A DNA stretch of 64,000 nucleotides from Melampsora larici-populina 98AG31 (Eukaryota; Basidiomycota; Pucciniomycetes; Pucciniales; Melampsoraceae), in the NCBI RefSeq assembly GCF_000204055.1, contig NW_006768810.1, positions 600,224 through 664,223 of the forward strand. The letters run 5' to 3'. The translations under genes and the position numbers were made by a program. Shown here piece by piece: positions 21,674 to 33,798 of the stretch (the first letter of the stretch is position 1; each line of letters starts with the position of its first letter). Under the pieces are notes generated by a model. The model made no database searches and was not told the origin of the DNA. It saw only the letters and a program-made list of their open reading frames with translations.

Positions 21674-24163
21674 TCATCGTGCTTCCCCTAATTGTTTAGC
21701 AAACCAAATTGGAGATTTGGCTGTGCCAAACGTGGCGGCAACATTGTGACGGTCACAATGCTTCAAAAATTCTTCCCATTTCTCTGGGGTGACATCTCTG
21801 ATCCACCGTATGTAGCGATACATCGCAGAACGCTCATATACATATTCTTTCCCGAAGAAAGATTTCCATACTCCCTGCTTACCTGGCGTGGCCTTTTGTT
21901 TTGAATACCATTGCAGCATAGTTTGCATGGGAATGTCGCTGGATGGCCACTGTTGAATAGTTGAATCATCAGATAAATATATGATCGGATAGATATAAAT
22001 AATAGATACACATACCAGACCGGTGGTTTCCGTCCGCCTTTTTGTGACTGGGCCAGGAGCCAAGGTGACTGCCTCCGCCGTGGGAATATGTGGTTGATTG
22101 CTGGCCGCTGGTGCACTGTCACGAAGAGCAGGATGCTCACTGATGGAAGGGGGTGAACTGCTGAACGAAATGTCCTCATTTGCAGCTACTACATCGCCGG
22201 TGGAAGGTGAGATGATTTTCGATACTGGAGGTATAGGTGTAGGGCTTGGTGGTTCATTGAATATGTTGCAAGAGAATTTTGGTCCTCTGACTGCAACGAC
22301 CTCAATCTCAGGTTCTTCGACTGTGTTGGCACCGTGGTGGGTTGTGATCGAAAGCGAAGGTGTTGGTTCATCTGCATTTGGAGGGGTTTTGCGGTGTTTG
22401 GAAGCAACGGGCATTGGCGAATTGTTGCTCCCGTAGGAGCTGGAGGAGCTTGTTGCTGAGCCGGAACTTGATTGAATGGTGTAAATTCGATTGTTGTTGG
22501 GCGTCTGGATGGGTGTCGCTCGGAGTGAATCAACTGTGGCTCGGATGTTCGACCTAACTGCTGGGCTGAGCCTGGCTTGAAGTGGTGGCAGACCTTGGCA
22601 CAACTTCGGGTCCACTGTGGACAAGCAGACCAACGCTTCGCGAAGCGGGTTCAACATAGGTATTGATGTTTCGACCAACGGAATTTAAACATTAAGGAGN
22701 NNNNNNNNNNNNNNNNNNNNNNNNNNNNNNNNNNNNNNNNNNNNNNNNNNNNNNNNNNNNNNNNNNNNNNNNNNNNNNNNNNNNNNNNNNNNNNNNNNNA
22801 CACACGCAGTAACTTGTTCCAATGAGGATCGTATGTTTTAAGAAAAATCATCAATGCTTCACACTCGGATATCGCAAATTGCTTCATGGATTTGGATGCA
22901 AACATGAAGGGGATTGGATCGTCTTCCGCCTGCAATAAACGCTTGTAAGACTTGTGAACTTGATCTGAAGGATGGTATTGGAAATGGTGGGTTTATACGC
23001 TGGCGTACCTTCAACCATAACGATATAGAGATGTTTTTGTCACATCTTGCGTCGGCCTCCTCTGCTGCTCGCTTTGCTTCCTCTTCATTTGATCGGTTGA
23101 GGTGGTACATGCGCATAGTAGAAGGTGATAGAACCAAAGGATGCAGCGGTGGGGCCGGCCCAAGTAAGTTCGCATCGTTAATTTGCGAGCTGGAATTACT
23201 GTCATGGTTGTTTGTCGCGGGCGTAAGTCCAATGTTGCTATTTTCTGCGGTTTCAATGACGGTATTAAGGAAAGGTTGGGTGTTTGGTATGACGTTCTTT
23301 GCACGCTCCCCGCTTTCGTGTGTGTGGCACTTTGATCCAGTTGCATCTTGCTGAGATCGGCAGCACTGCATGTCATAGATTATAAGATTAGACGTTCATC
23401 AGCTCAAATGTCTTTCGGTGTTGTAGAGGTCTTCACACTTACATCAGTACACGCTTGCCATTGGCATTGGCGATTGCTGTGCTTGGATTTTCCTTTGTGA
23501 GTAACTACCCCGTCTATTCCCGCACATGGCAATCGCGCTCGTTTATTGTCAGGCATCGATTTATTATTGTGGTGATGGTTTATTCTCTTGTGACGCTGAA
23601 CTGAAGGACTGGAATGTTGTTCTTGATCGTTGGCTGGTTTGTCGAATGAAGGGTCAGTTGCATGATTCAATGTGCGAATGTCCTGAATGAAATTTAAGCA
23701 ATTATATGTTCGAATGGAGCCACCTTGGAATGGGCACTGGCAGAGACACATATGGGGATAATATTAGATATTACCCAGCCGATAATGAAAGATTAGTCAA
23801 ATGCAGCGTACCTTGATACCGATTAAAGGCTTGTTGGGTTGATGGCGAGGATTGTAATACTTTGAAGAGTGGATGGGTTTGAGTCTGCAACTATGACCAG
23901 AACAACAAAAGCCTGTTGATTGACCGTTTTCGACCTGTAGCTGACTGTGTGGATGAAGCCGACGTTCATAAATGAGGTTAGGATAATGTAGTACAAGATT
24001 GGTGGGCATTGAAAACACGGTCACAAACAGACCGTGGTTTAAATTGATAGTGAAATTGAAAAAGTAGGTAGTTGCGAATGTTTAATTGGCCAGAGCGCAG
24101 CTCCTTGATAATGCGAGGTTCAACTGGTTGAAGCGGTAAAGAAGGAGAAGACAGCGGTGGCAT
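21674..24163 (-). CDS. Cys-rich protein, antisense KDZ cargo (interrupted by N gap)
   Basis: Exons on the minus strand are 24163-24033, 23944-23812, 23736-23443, 23365-23009, 22929-(gap), (gap)-22016 and 21949-21674; every junction I could check keeps phase. At least 610 residues are visible. The N-terminal third has clustered cysteines and histidines: GFCCSGHSC in exon 2, and CQWQACTDCCRSQQ followed by KCHTH across exons 3 and 4, a pattern that suggests zinc binding. The middle is Ser/Pro/Thr-rich and probably disordered. The C-terminal 92 residues form a compact helical segment with many aromatics (MLQWYSKQK, GVWKSFFGKEYVYERSAMYR, WEEFLKHCDRH). I do not recognise a named family. It is transcribed against the other element genes from near the right end. 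Confidence 0.6.
22700..22799. other. Assembly gap (100 N) inside the antisense KDZ gene
   Basis: A run of exactly 100 N. That number is a common placeholder, so the true length is unknown and exon 5 of the Cys-rich gene cannot be closed. Confidence 0.98.
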
Positions 24164-24576
24164 TATATTTCTTCTTGCTGCGCGTTTGGTGTGAAGATAA
24201 GGACATGCTCAACCAAGTTTGGGCCGTTTGTTAAACCTTTGAGGGTTCTCGGTAAAGTCGTCAAGGAGGGTTAATAACGCCCTCTTTCGTAGTTTGGATC
24301 TTTTTGAGGTGGCCATTGGTGCTCGTTTTGTCAGACGTTTTCACATATTTAATCGTGGTTTGGGAATCGTGGTCCACTATGGCGCTGGATTGGGAGTGCG
24401 GTATCGTGATAGGTGGGTATCCCACTGCGTCAAACGCGTGTGGATCATCTGTCCGACGCAAAGGTTTTACGAGTTCTCAGGCTCGTGTGACACTTGCTAT
24501 GACAGGTTCCTAGGGGGGTGTTAAGGAACTTTCTTTTGGGAACGTTCCCTAGTTCCGCGGATGCGACCATGCCCTC
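24164..24576. repeat. KDZ right subterminal region and terminal repeat
   Basis: Non-coding leader of the antisense gene and right end of the element. Near the end are the perfect 12-bp palindrome GGGAACGTTCCC (24538-24549) and extra GGAAC/GTTCC half-sites (near 24507, 24524 and 24552). The terminus reads TGCGACCATGCCCTC. These mirror the sites at the left end. Confidence 0.6.
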
Positions 24577-24795
24577 CATTTAAAGGTCATGATAAGCAAC
24601 CTCACCGGGTCTGCCGACTATTTTTGGCACGAGTTACACAAGCACGATCCAAAGCTTAACCGAGCAGTCTTCAGTCTTATATTCTGGTCAATTGACGAAG
24701 AACTCCAACGCAAACTTAACGTTTATGGGTCTGCTGGAGATGCCTATCAACTCTTGGCAGGTCGATTCCAATCAAAATCCCCAGCTCAATGTATC
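24577..24795 (+). pseudogene. Gag-like ORF, 3' part, downstream of the KDZ insertion
   Basis: Continuing the frame of 12557-12711, this segment has the UBN2-type Gag pattern: DYFWHELHKHDPKLNRAVF, SIDEELQRKLNVYGSAGDAY and LLAGRFQSKSPAQ. The similarity stops near 24795, where the F-box sequence begins in the same frame without a stop. It is either a retroelement fragment abutting the F-box gene or the N-terminal part of a fused gene. Confidence 0.65.
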
Positions 24796-26176
24796 ATGGG
24801 TCGCGCCAATTTTCCTGTGGAGATCTTGGAGAACATCGTGAACATGGTTCACCACCAGTCTCACGAAGAAAAAGCATCTACAACAACAAGAAAATTGGAG
24901 CGGATCTCACACTCTCTACAGGAAGGTTCAAATTGTGAAGCATACCTGGATCACTATAGCCCGCCAATTCTTAATACCTTTCAAAGTCTGGCCGCGGTGA
25001 ATAGAAGATTTCACAGGCTTTGTCTCCCTGTGTTGTGGCAGGTATGGAATCTCTTTCTTTGCCTGAATTCCAGTGAAACCACATGTGAATTTGAAAGATG
25101 CTTATTCGATTGTATCGGGTGAACCTATCAGCACCTCCGATTTCCTAGCGCCCTTCCTGCTCCTATGTCACTTTGGACAGAGGGGATACTCTTGAGGCAC
25201 GGGCAGCTAGTAAAATCCTTTGAATTCGAAATAGAAGACTTGTTTAAAGATGAAGAGCTTACAGAAGTTGAAAGAAGTGTTGATGATAACACAGAAGTTA
25301 AACCATCCGACAGCACCCAAGATGTGACAAGAAATGGGATTGGGCTGATGAACATTGAAAAGATTTTCAAATCTTGTTCTTGTTTAGAATCAGTAGAAAT
25401 TGATTTTCCAGAGGATTTGTATGACACAAAATTGTTTTCTTCTTTCATATTCCGCTTGAAAGGTCTATTTGGACTTATCCCTCAACTTAAACATTTGAAA
25501 GTAGGGGATCTTGGATATGAGAGTCTTCCGAGGACAACTGTTGATTATCTTCTCAAGAAACTGCCGTCTCTTGCATCATTAGAACTGTATTACTCTCGGT
25601 TTGGCGAAGTAGGATCCACGGAAAAATCCTTGGGATGGATCCTGGCCCAGCATCATAACCTTCGCCGATTACGTCTTGATGGTATCGCTTGCGATGATCA
25701 AACTTGGACCTTGAACACTTGGCTGGCTTACAGATCTTGATCTTGAAATTTGCCGCGACTTGACTGCTAGCATGGTCCAGAAACTACTCAGCGGGGCTGC
25801 TCCTTGTCTTACTAGATTACAGGTCACAATTGTGGATTACTACGACGAAGAAGATGTCGATGGTCAGACTGATCTCCCAGCTCTCGAACAGCTCATCCTA
25901 GCTCATCACTCAAGAAACTTTGATCTATTTGTAAGCTTTAAAGGCTGTAAAAATATACAAATGATCAAATTATGTCTTCCTGTCAAGAAGGATCAATGGA
26001 ACTTGTTGAAGCATTTTTTGTCAACACATACATGGCCTAAGCTCTCTGTTTTACATCTTTGCAACTATCATCCTTACGTCCACGGGACCCGTGATCACCG
26101 TCATTGCAAGAAACTGACTAAGGACGACGTGGATGAAATTTGGAATTCTTTCAAAATCAAACTTGTGATCATTTGA
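24796..26176 (+). pseudogene. F-box/leucine-rich repeat protein, probably frameshifted
   Basis: The ATG at 24796 starts MGRANFPVEILENIVNMV, an F-box-like motif that continues with LAAVNRRFHRLCLPVLWQ. An intron at 25042-25131 (GTATGG...ATCAG) leads in phase 0 to HLRFPSALPAPMSLW. Exon 2 has irregular leucine-rich repeats (LKHLKV, LASLELYYSRFG, NLRRLRLDGIAC) and stops at 25740. The repeats resume in another frame (LTDLDLEICRDL to 26176, with LEQLILAHH and LSVLHLCNYHP), so one or two base changes near 25700-25740 break the frame, or the assembly has an error there. Rusts have many such F-box-like proteins. They usually recruit substrates to SCF ubiquitin ligases. If the gag-like segment was part of the gene, the KDZ insertion also separates it from its 5' end. 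Confidence 0.65.
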
Positions 26177-26799
26177 AACACTGATCTACTTGGCTGAGGC
26201 CGCAATTTTGTTTTTGCCGTATGATGTTGTGGGCTGTAATTATATGGTCTTTATTGTTCTTCAAGAAGTTTTTCTTTTGTTGCAGATCTACTCATCCAAC
26301 AATACTACCTCATATATCTATATCCTTCTTCTTCCTTAATGATTGAGGATATTGAATATCAAGCTAATAGCTCACAAAGTTTGTCACGTTTTCAAACATG
26401 ATCAGCTTTTGTTGGTCTCAATGTAGAGACCCGGCCCCGGTATGTAGGAATCGGCTCAGGATCATCAAAAAAAAATCAGGTTTTTTTGCATTTTTCTCCT
26501 CAACCAGCACTCCAAAAAACTCGAGGCTGGCATCATAAGATAGCCCTTCTTTGCCCGCACACAATGAGCTACTGTGCACCTCCATAAGTAGTGGAGTGTT
26601 GTGTGCACAAGCAAATACCCAAAAAGTGTGTTTTGTTAGGAGGGTCTGTACGCGCTTTCCAGGGTCCTGTCTGCACCAATCACCTGTCATGTAGTTTCAG
26701 TAATGTGGAGCTTTCATGTCGAGTCATTTTCCAATCTTGACCTATTGACTTGACCAATACCAAGGATTTTATCATCATGACATTTTGTCCAATCACATA
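26177..26799. other. Non-coding stretch
   Basis: 3' flank of the F-box sequence. A minus-strand ORF (26690-26418, 90 codons) has no known features. ATA at 26797-26799 is the left target duplication of the next element. Confidence 0.45.
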
Positions 26800-28903
<2,104 letters not shown>

Positions 28904-31900
28904 ATACAACCCGTCGTCTCAGACATTCATGTGCACTTTGACTTGGTCTGTTCTGTTGTTCTACCTATTGAACTTTGGTAAATCTTCCTCATAGCGGTAC
29001 TGAGTTCTACAATGTTACCACTTTTTCTAATGATGGTTGAACCAATTGCATATTTCTAGAATGATTTCTAAAATCACTGTAGCTTCAAAGAATTAAACAC
29101 TGCATATGAAGAAGGCATGTCCTATTGAGCTAATTATTCAATCTAGAGTTGGTCAAGACATAAGTTTTACCTACCATCTGGTATCATCAAATACACAGGA
29201 GCTTCAAAATTTTCTGATACACGACCATTCACAACACGACTGACCGTTCACAAAGCTTGATGCTTGAATTTTAGTATGAGCAAGCAACATACCCACTTCA
29301 TGTGATCAAATTCAAATAAACTCAATGGGAGCTTTGATGAAAGATGAACGTAAGAAGTGAATGATCATCATTCTATTAGTCATTCCAGTAAGAATAAAAG
29401 AGGATAAAAAGTACACGGGCTGAGCTCTTAAAAGACAAAGTTTGTAGATGCTTTTAAAAATGATTTTGAATACCAGACTTGAAGTGAAAGTGATATGGTG
29501 GAATCTCATGAAATGAGATGGAGCAATTGAATTTGATGACATAAATCTAAATTATAAGAGTACAAGAACTGACAAGATGTCAATGATAAGGCAACAAACT
29601 AATCCCAAGAGATAGAAATTGTTTTTTCATTATTTATCAGAAAACAGATAACAGATAACAATGCAATCATGTTGAGAAGATCGGATCAAGATGAATCTCA
29701 ACTGACTCCATACACACAATCTATCACATCCCACTTTTTTTGCTGGGGCCTTCCCTTTCCTTCTACCGTTCCTTCTGACCCGTCTTCACCCACATTCCAA
29801 CCACAGGTGGACCGCCAATGGATTGGATAGACCTAGATAGACCTCCCATTGGGACAGATAGAGGTTGAGTCTGGATTGTGTCACACCACCAAAGCTCGTC
29901 AATCATCAGTTTTCAAATTGTCATCCTTGTTCAATGTCTACGCTTTCTACTTTGTCAACACCACCAGTTCTGTTTTCATGTCAAACTACTGTTCCTCACC
30001 TGCACGAATGAGCACCCTTCTAAAACCCAATGATGTTTACCCTGGTGTTGAGTATTTGATTCAACCCCTTCAATCATGAGCTGGGCATTTTCATGATGTG
30101 TTTGTACACTTGCTGACCGATGTGTTGTTTGGCAGGCTTAGCCAAGGGATTCCTGTAGCTTGCAATGTGCCATATGCTGATCAGTCTGACAACTTACTTC
30201 CTGACACCGATCTTGGTCTGTTCAACACCCAAACAAAGATCAAACCAAATGCAACCCCAACCAAGGGAGACAAGATAAGCCTGCTCTCGAGTGACAAGGG
30301 GGTTGAGATCAACCTGTGCACAAGCAAGCAGTAGATGTATGACTATGTGGAGGAAGTTCCCTCCAAAATCCCGGGTACAAGATATCCATAATATCTCATT
30401 TTTTCTTCTGATGGTGATATGTGTTTAAGGTCAACTAATCATTTGACCTTCCTACTCTTGTCTTGCCAGTGTGATCTAGGCACTCAAAAAAATGGTCTCA
30501 TGTGGCTCCTCAGTGTATCTTACACTTTCTACTTACTCAAAGGTACCAACATAGCCAAGGGCAATAGCACAAAGAAAAAACCTGTCTACAGTTCCATCCA
30601 GGTCTTTGCCCTGGCCCCTCCCTGACCCTCCCTGGCTCTCCCAAAGCCGCCCCCAAAATTCCCTGGCGGAAATTTTTTGCAAAGACTGGCCCTGGCTCTC
30701 AAGCTTGCAAGTGCAGGAGTCACACATATTTAGCTGTACAGGCCTTGCTTTTAGCCCCTCCAGCTCCCCTGAAGCCTGTCCCCGTAAGCTCCCCACCAAA
30801 AGTTTCTTCCCAACCCTCATCCTGTCTCCCAAACTTGCAGGGGTGGGATTCAGGGACTCCCCGGAATTGTGGGGCTGGGGCAATGGCTTGAATATGACTC
30901 CAAAAAGTTGAATATAACTAACATGTGTTTGAATTTCTGTGTATGAATCCGATCCAAACTTGAATATTTGAGGACTTTGATGATCACTGTTGTCATTTTT
31001 ATGTTTGTTGTTGAGGGTCCTTCAGCCACAGTATGTGTACAAACAACAGTTGGACATGATCAGAGGTTGGACTCGGTCAAACATATCTACAAACCAAAGC
31101 AGCAACTTGCTAAAAAAAATCTTTTGCTGAATTGTGCAATTGACCAAAGAAGAAACAAAGAAACAAAAAGATTAGAGAGAGTGTGAAAAGAGACAGAGAT
31201 GTAATTAGATAAACCATTGAGGAAATTGCTACAGTCTATTTACCCCAATCAAATAGATTAATGATTGATACTTATAAGTCATCTTATCAATCCAATTGTA
31301 CTTCTCTTTCCTCATCTTTGGAAAGAGAAGTACGTACAATTTCATTTTTTATTCTCTTAACTTACTTATATTAATGTTTCCATTTCTGATGTTATGTTAC
31401 GTTTCAATCAATATATAGTTCATTATCTCTTTTAGTTCCCAGAGATCAGTTATTGAATCAGAGATAACTTAAACTAACAAAACATCTGTACCAATATCCA
31501 GGTCAGAACTATTCTTTATTAGATATTGTGTATGAGTTGGTTCTCAATGTGCTATTGCGTATGCTCTTAGTTCCCCAAACCTACAGTTATCATACTTGAT
31601 TCCAAAACACTCAAACATTCTTATCTTTGCTCACTATAAGAACATTCATAACAGCAATAAATTATCACCATCCACTTGCATACCAGCCAAGGTATTGACC
31701 AATAACTTAAATGTGGTAAAAGAACCTCTTTGATCTTTGAATCTGGATTGTAGTTGAAAGATATTTTTAGAAAAAAAATCACAGAAGTCTTGAATGTTAA
31801 CTGATTGATTACTGACTTCACAGTCCCCAGCTACTGGTCACTTGTAGGCCAGAGACTACCACTGACTTCACCAGGACTTCAACAGGATTTGAAAATGACT

Positions 31901-32355
31901 TCAAAATTGTTTCAACGTGTAATATCACTGTGGGAGTAATTTGCCGGTCATACCACCAAAATTCTGATGTCATCATATGTCATCATAAATCTATAAAAAC
32001 CTGCTCCTGTATTCACAGATCAAGAATATATAGTCTATCAAACTTTATCATGTAAATTGACTGAGTTATTGAGGTTCAAAAAAATCATGGACAAAAAATA
32101 CTGTTTTTGTACTATCATTGAGACTTGGATCTTGAATATCTTCAATCTTTATCAATATACAAATACATTAAATTTAACATTATTTTCCACAATATGTTTC
32201 TCCATATATCTGTCCCCTGCAGCATTTGTCTATGGGTAGTATTTTGATATGTAATTCCTGATTGTATATGGAAGTTGTATTTTATGAAGTCCTTTGACCT
32301 TGTGGAAAGCTGTGATGAAATGTAGGGCAGAAATCATGCTCAAATTGATTGATAT
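28904..32355. other. Long non-coding stretch
   Basis: No gene supported over 3.4 kb. Two plus-strand ORFs (29849-30079 and 30098-30334) look like decayed coding DNA without known motifs. A strikingly C-rich, GC-rich block lies at 30590-30890 in otherwise AT-rich sequence. A hairpin lies at 31295-31340. Confidence 0.45.
31295..31340. repeat. Perfect inverted repeat (hairpin)
   Basis: GTACTTCTCTTTCC is followed after an 8-base loop by its exact complement. The flanking ATTGTAC is also mirrored once a 4-base GTAC insertion is allowed. No T-run or gene end is adjacent, so it may be a tiny MITE remnant. Confidence 0.7.
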
Positions 32356-32673
32356 TCAGCCTGAGCCCCAAAACCAACGCCCCAAACCTTTGGGGTGCGG
32401 GTTTGGTCAGGCGTTTTGGGACCCCAATACATCAGGGGGCCTGTAGGGTTTGGGGGCAGGGGCTGCATGGTCCTCAAACCCCCAATGTTATCCTCGGGGA
32501 TCCCTGGCTACCCGCAGGTTTTAGGCCTTTGGGATAGGGGTTGGGGGGGGGCTTCTGAGAGCTGGGGTTTGATTGGGTTGGGGTAGGGTTTGGGCCCGGG
32601 GGAGCTCTTTGGATATTGGTTTGGGGTGCGGGTAGGCCATTACCCGCATTTTTTGGGTTGGGGCTCAGGCTGA
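32356..32673. mobile_element. G-rich MITE, 318 bp, 8-bp TSD
   Basis: The ends are TCAGCCTGAGCCCCAA and its complement, flanked by direct ATTGATAT copies (32348-32355 and 32674-32681). The plus strand has many runs of three or more G (for example GGGGTTGGGGGGGGGC near 32538-32553) in AT-rich surroundings. There is no coding potential. An 8-bp duplication fits hAT- or KDZ-type mobilisation. Confidence 0.8.
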
Positions 32674-33352
32674 ATTGATATGTGTGTAAGTAGTATTTTC
32701 CAAACGTCTCTGCCATTAATTTCTTCATATTCTCCCCAGAACCAGTCCATTTGTCTGGAGTTGTGAGTCCAATGTTTTATTAAATCTGCCAATTCACCAA
32801 CCTCCCCCTTAGGGCAACACAATACCTTTTGTTACCCTAAGGTACGGGGGGGCGCCGCCTGCGGGCTCCGGACTTGCATCAGTGAGAAAAAGTTCTCATC
32901 TGGCAAACTTGGCTCTTGCTGCTTTGCCGGGTGGGTGGGTGGCAAATTTTTTGATGATGTAATATAACTTTCAAAACTTGAGAGAGCTGAGTTGAGCGTA
33001 GGCAAGAGAAAAACTTGTAGCGCGGAAATTTTGGGTTGTGTAAGAAAAGTTTTGTACTTTCTTCTCAACTCAATTTCAGGGAGAGAGAACCTCTTCCAAG
33101 GTTCCTTGTTACAAGCATATTCTTACACCTACCTCCAACTCTTCAGCTCATGGAACTCCGCACCAAGACATGCCTTAGTCGGTGCTCACACTTCAATAAA
33201 AGAAAGATTGGAGTGCTCATGTAAAATCCACAATTACATATAGTGATATTCCTCATACAGAAAGGCTGTATAGAACAAAATTGTAGATGATACCTTGATT
33301 TGATTGATGTTCAATATCTTCATCCAATATCTTCATTTTCATTGAATGATGA
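32674..33352. other. Non-coding spacer between two MITEs
   Basis: No gene. It contains a small hairpin around 32810-32840 (TTAGGG...CCCTAA), a GC-rich patch at 32845-32870 and a GGGT run near 32930. Confidence 0.5.
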
Positions 33353-33798
33353 CACCGCGGGAATTAACTCGTTTGAAGCCCGATTGAGTGAAATTTCGGT
33401 GTCCGGGTTCGAAATTTCCTCAAATCAAGAAACTCGTTCACAACTCGTTAGCATTAGGTTTGCCAATTTCCCTCGGGCTGACTGCTGGCCCCGTGTATGT
33501 ACAGTCACATGATAAAATAACAACCCCTTTCACCATTACTCGCCTTCACCTTCCTTTGTCAAGCCTTGATCAACCAGATACACAAGAAAGGAGTTCAGTG
33601 GGGAAGTGAGACAGCCAAACCGTTGGAATCAAAGGTTTTGAGAGTGCTGTGTATGTATATGTATTGTAGCGTACTCAAGGGAAATCGGCGAACATAATGC
33701 TAACGAGTTGTGAACGAGTTTCACGATTCGAGGAAATTTCGAACCCGGACACCGAAATTTCGCTCAATCGGGTTTTGAACGAGTTAATTCCCGCGGTG
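33353..33798. mobile_element. CACTA-like fold-back MITE, 446 bp, 3-bp TSD
   Basis: Inverted repeats of about 120 bp start CACCGCGGGAATTAACTCGTT at the left and match the reverse complement of the right end with about 10% differences. TGA is duplicated on both sides (33350-33352 and 33799-33801). CAC termini and a 3-bp duplication point to CACTA-type mobilisation. The centre has no coding capacity. Confidence 0.82.

Larger units (their letters stand above)
12712..24576 (+). mobile_element. KDZ-superfamily DNA transposon, 11.9 kb, apparently complete
   Basis: The element is flanked by direct CATTTAAA copies (12704-12711 and 24577-24584). Its ends are short inverted repeats: CAGAACATGGTCGCA at the left and GAGGGCATGGTCGCA at the right on the complementary strand. 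Inside are an intact KDZ transposase (plus), two alpha-kinase-like genes (plus), a CCHC gene (plus) and an antisense Cys-rich gene. Zisupton-type elements are, as I recall, reported to make 8-bp duplications. The host frame outside is continuous once the insert and one duplication are ignored, which fixes the boundaries to the base. The interior looks more GC-rich than its surroundings, and none of the five genes shows a stop or frameshift outside the N gap, so the insertion is probably young. Confidence 0.88.

Noticed and set aside
30533..30911. Overlapping Pro/Ser-rich ORFs in the C-rich block
   Set aside because: Both strands are open because stop codons are rare in C-rich DNA; no domain or splice context.
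32808..32845. TTAGGG...CCCTAA as telomeric sequence
   Set aside because: Only one unit on each side, forming a hairpin; no telomere array.
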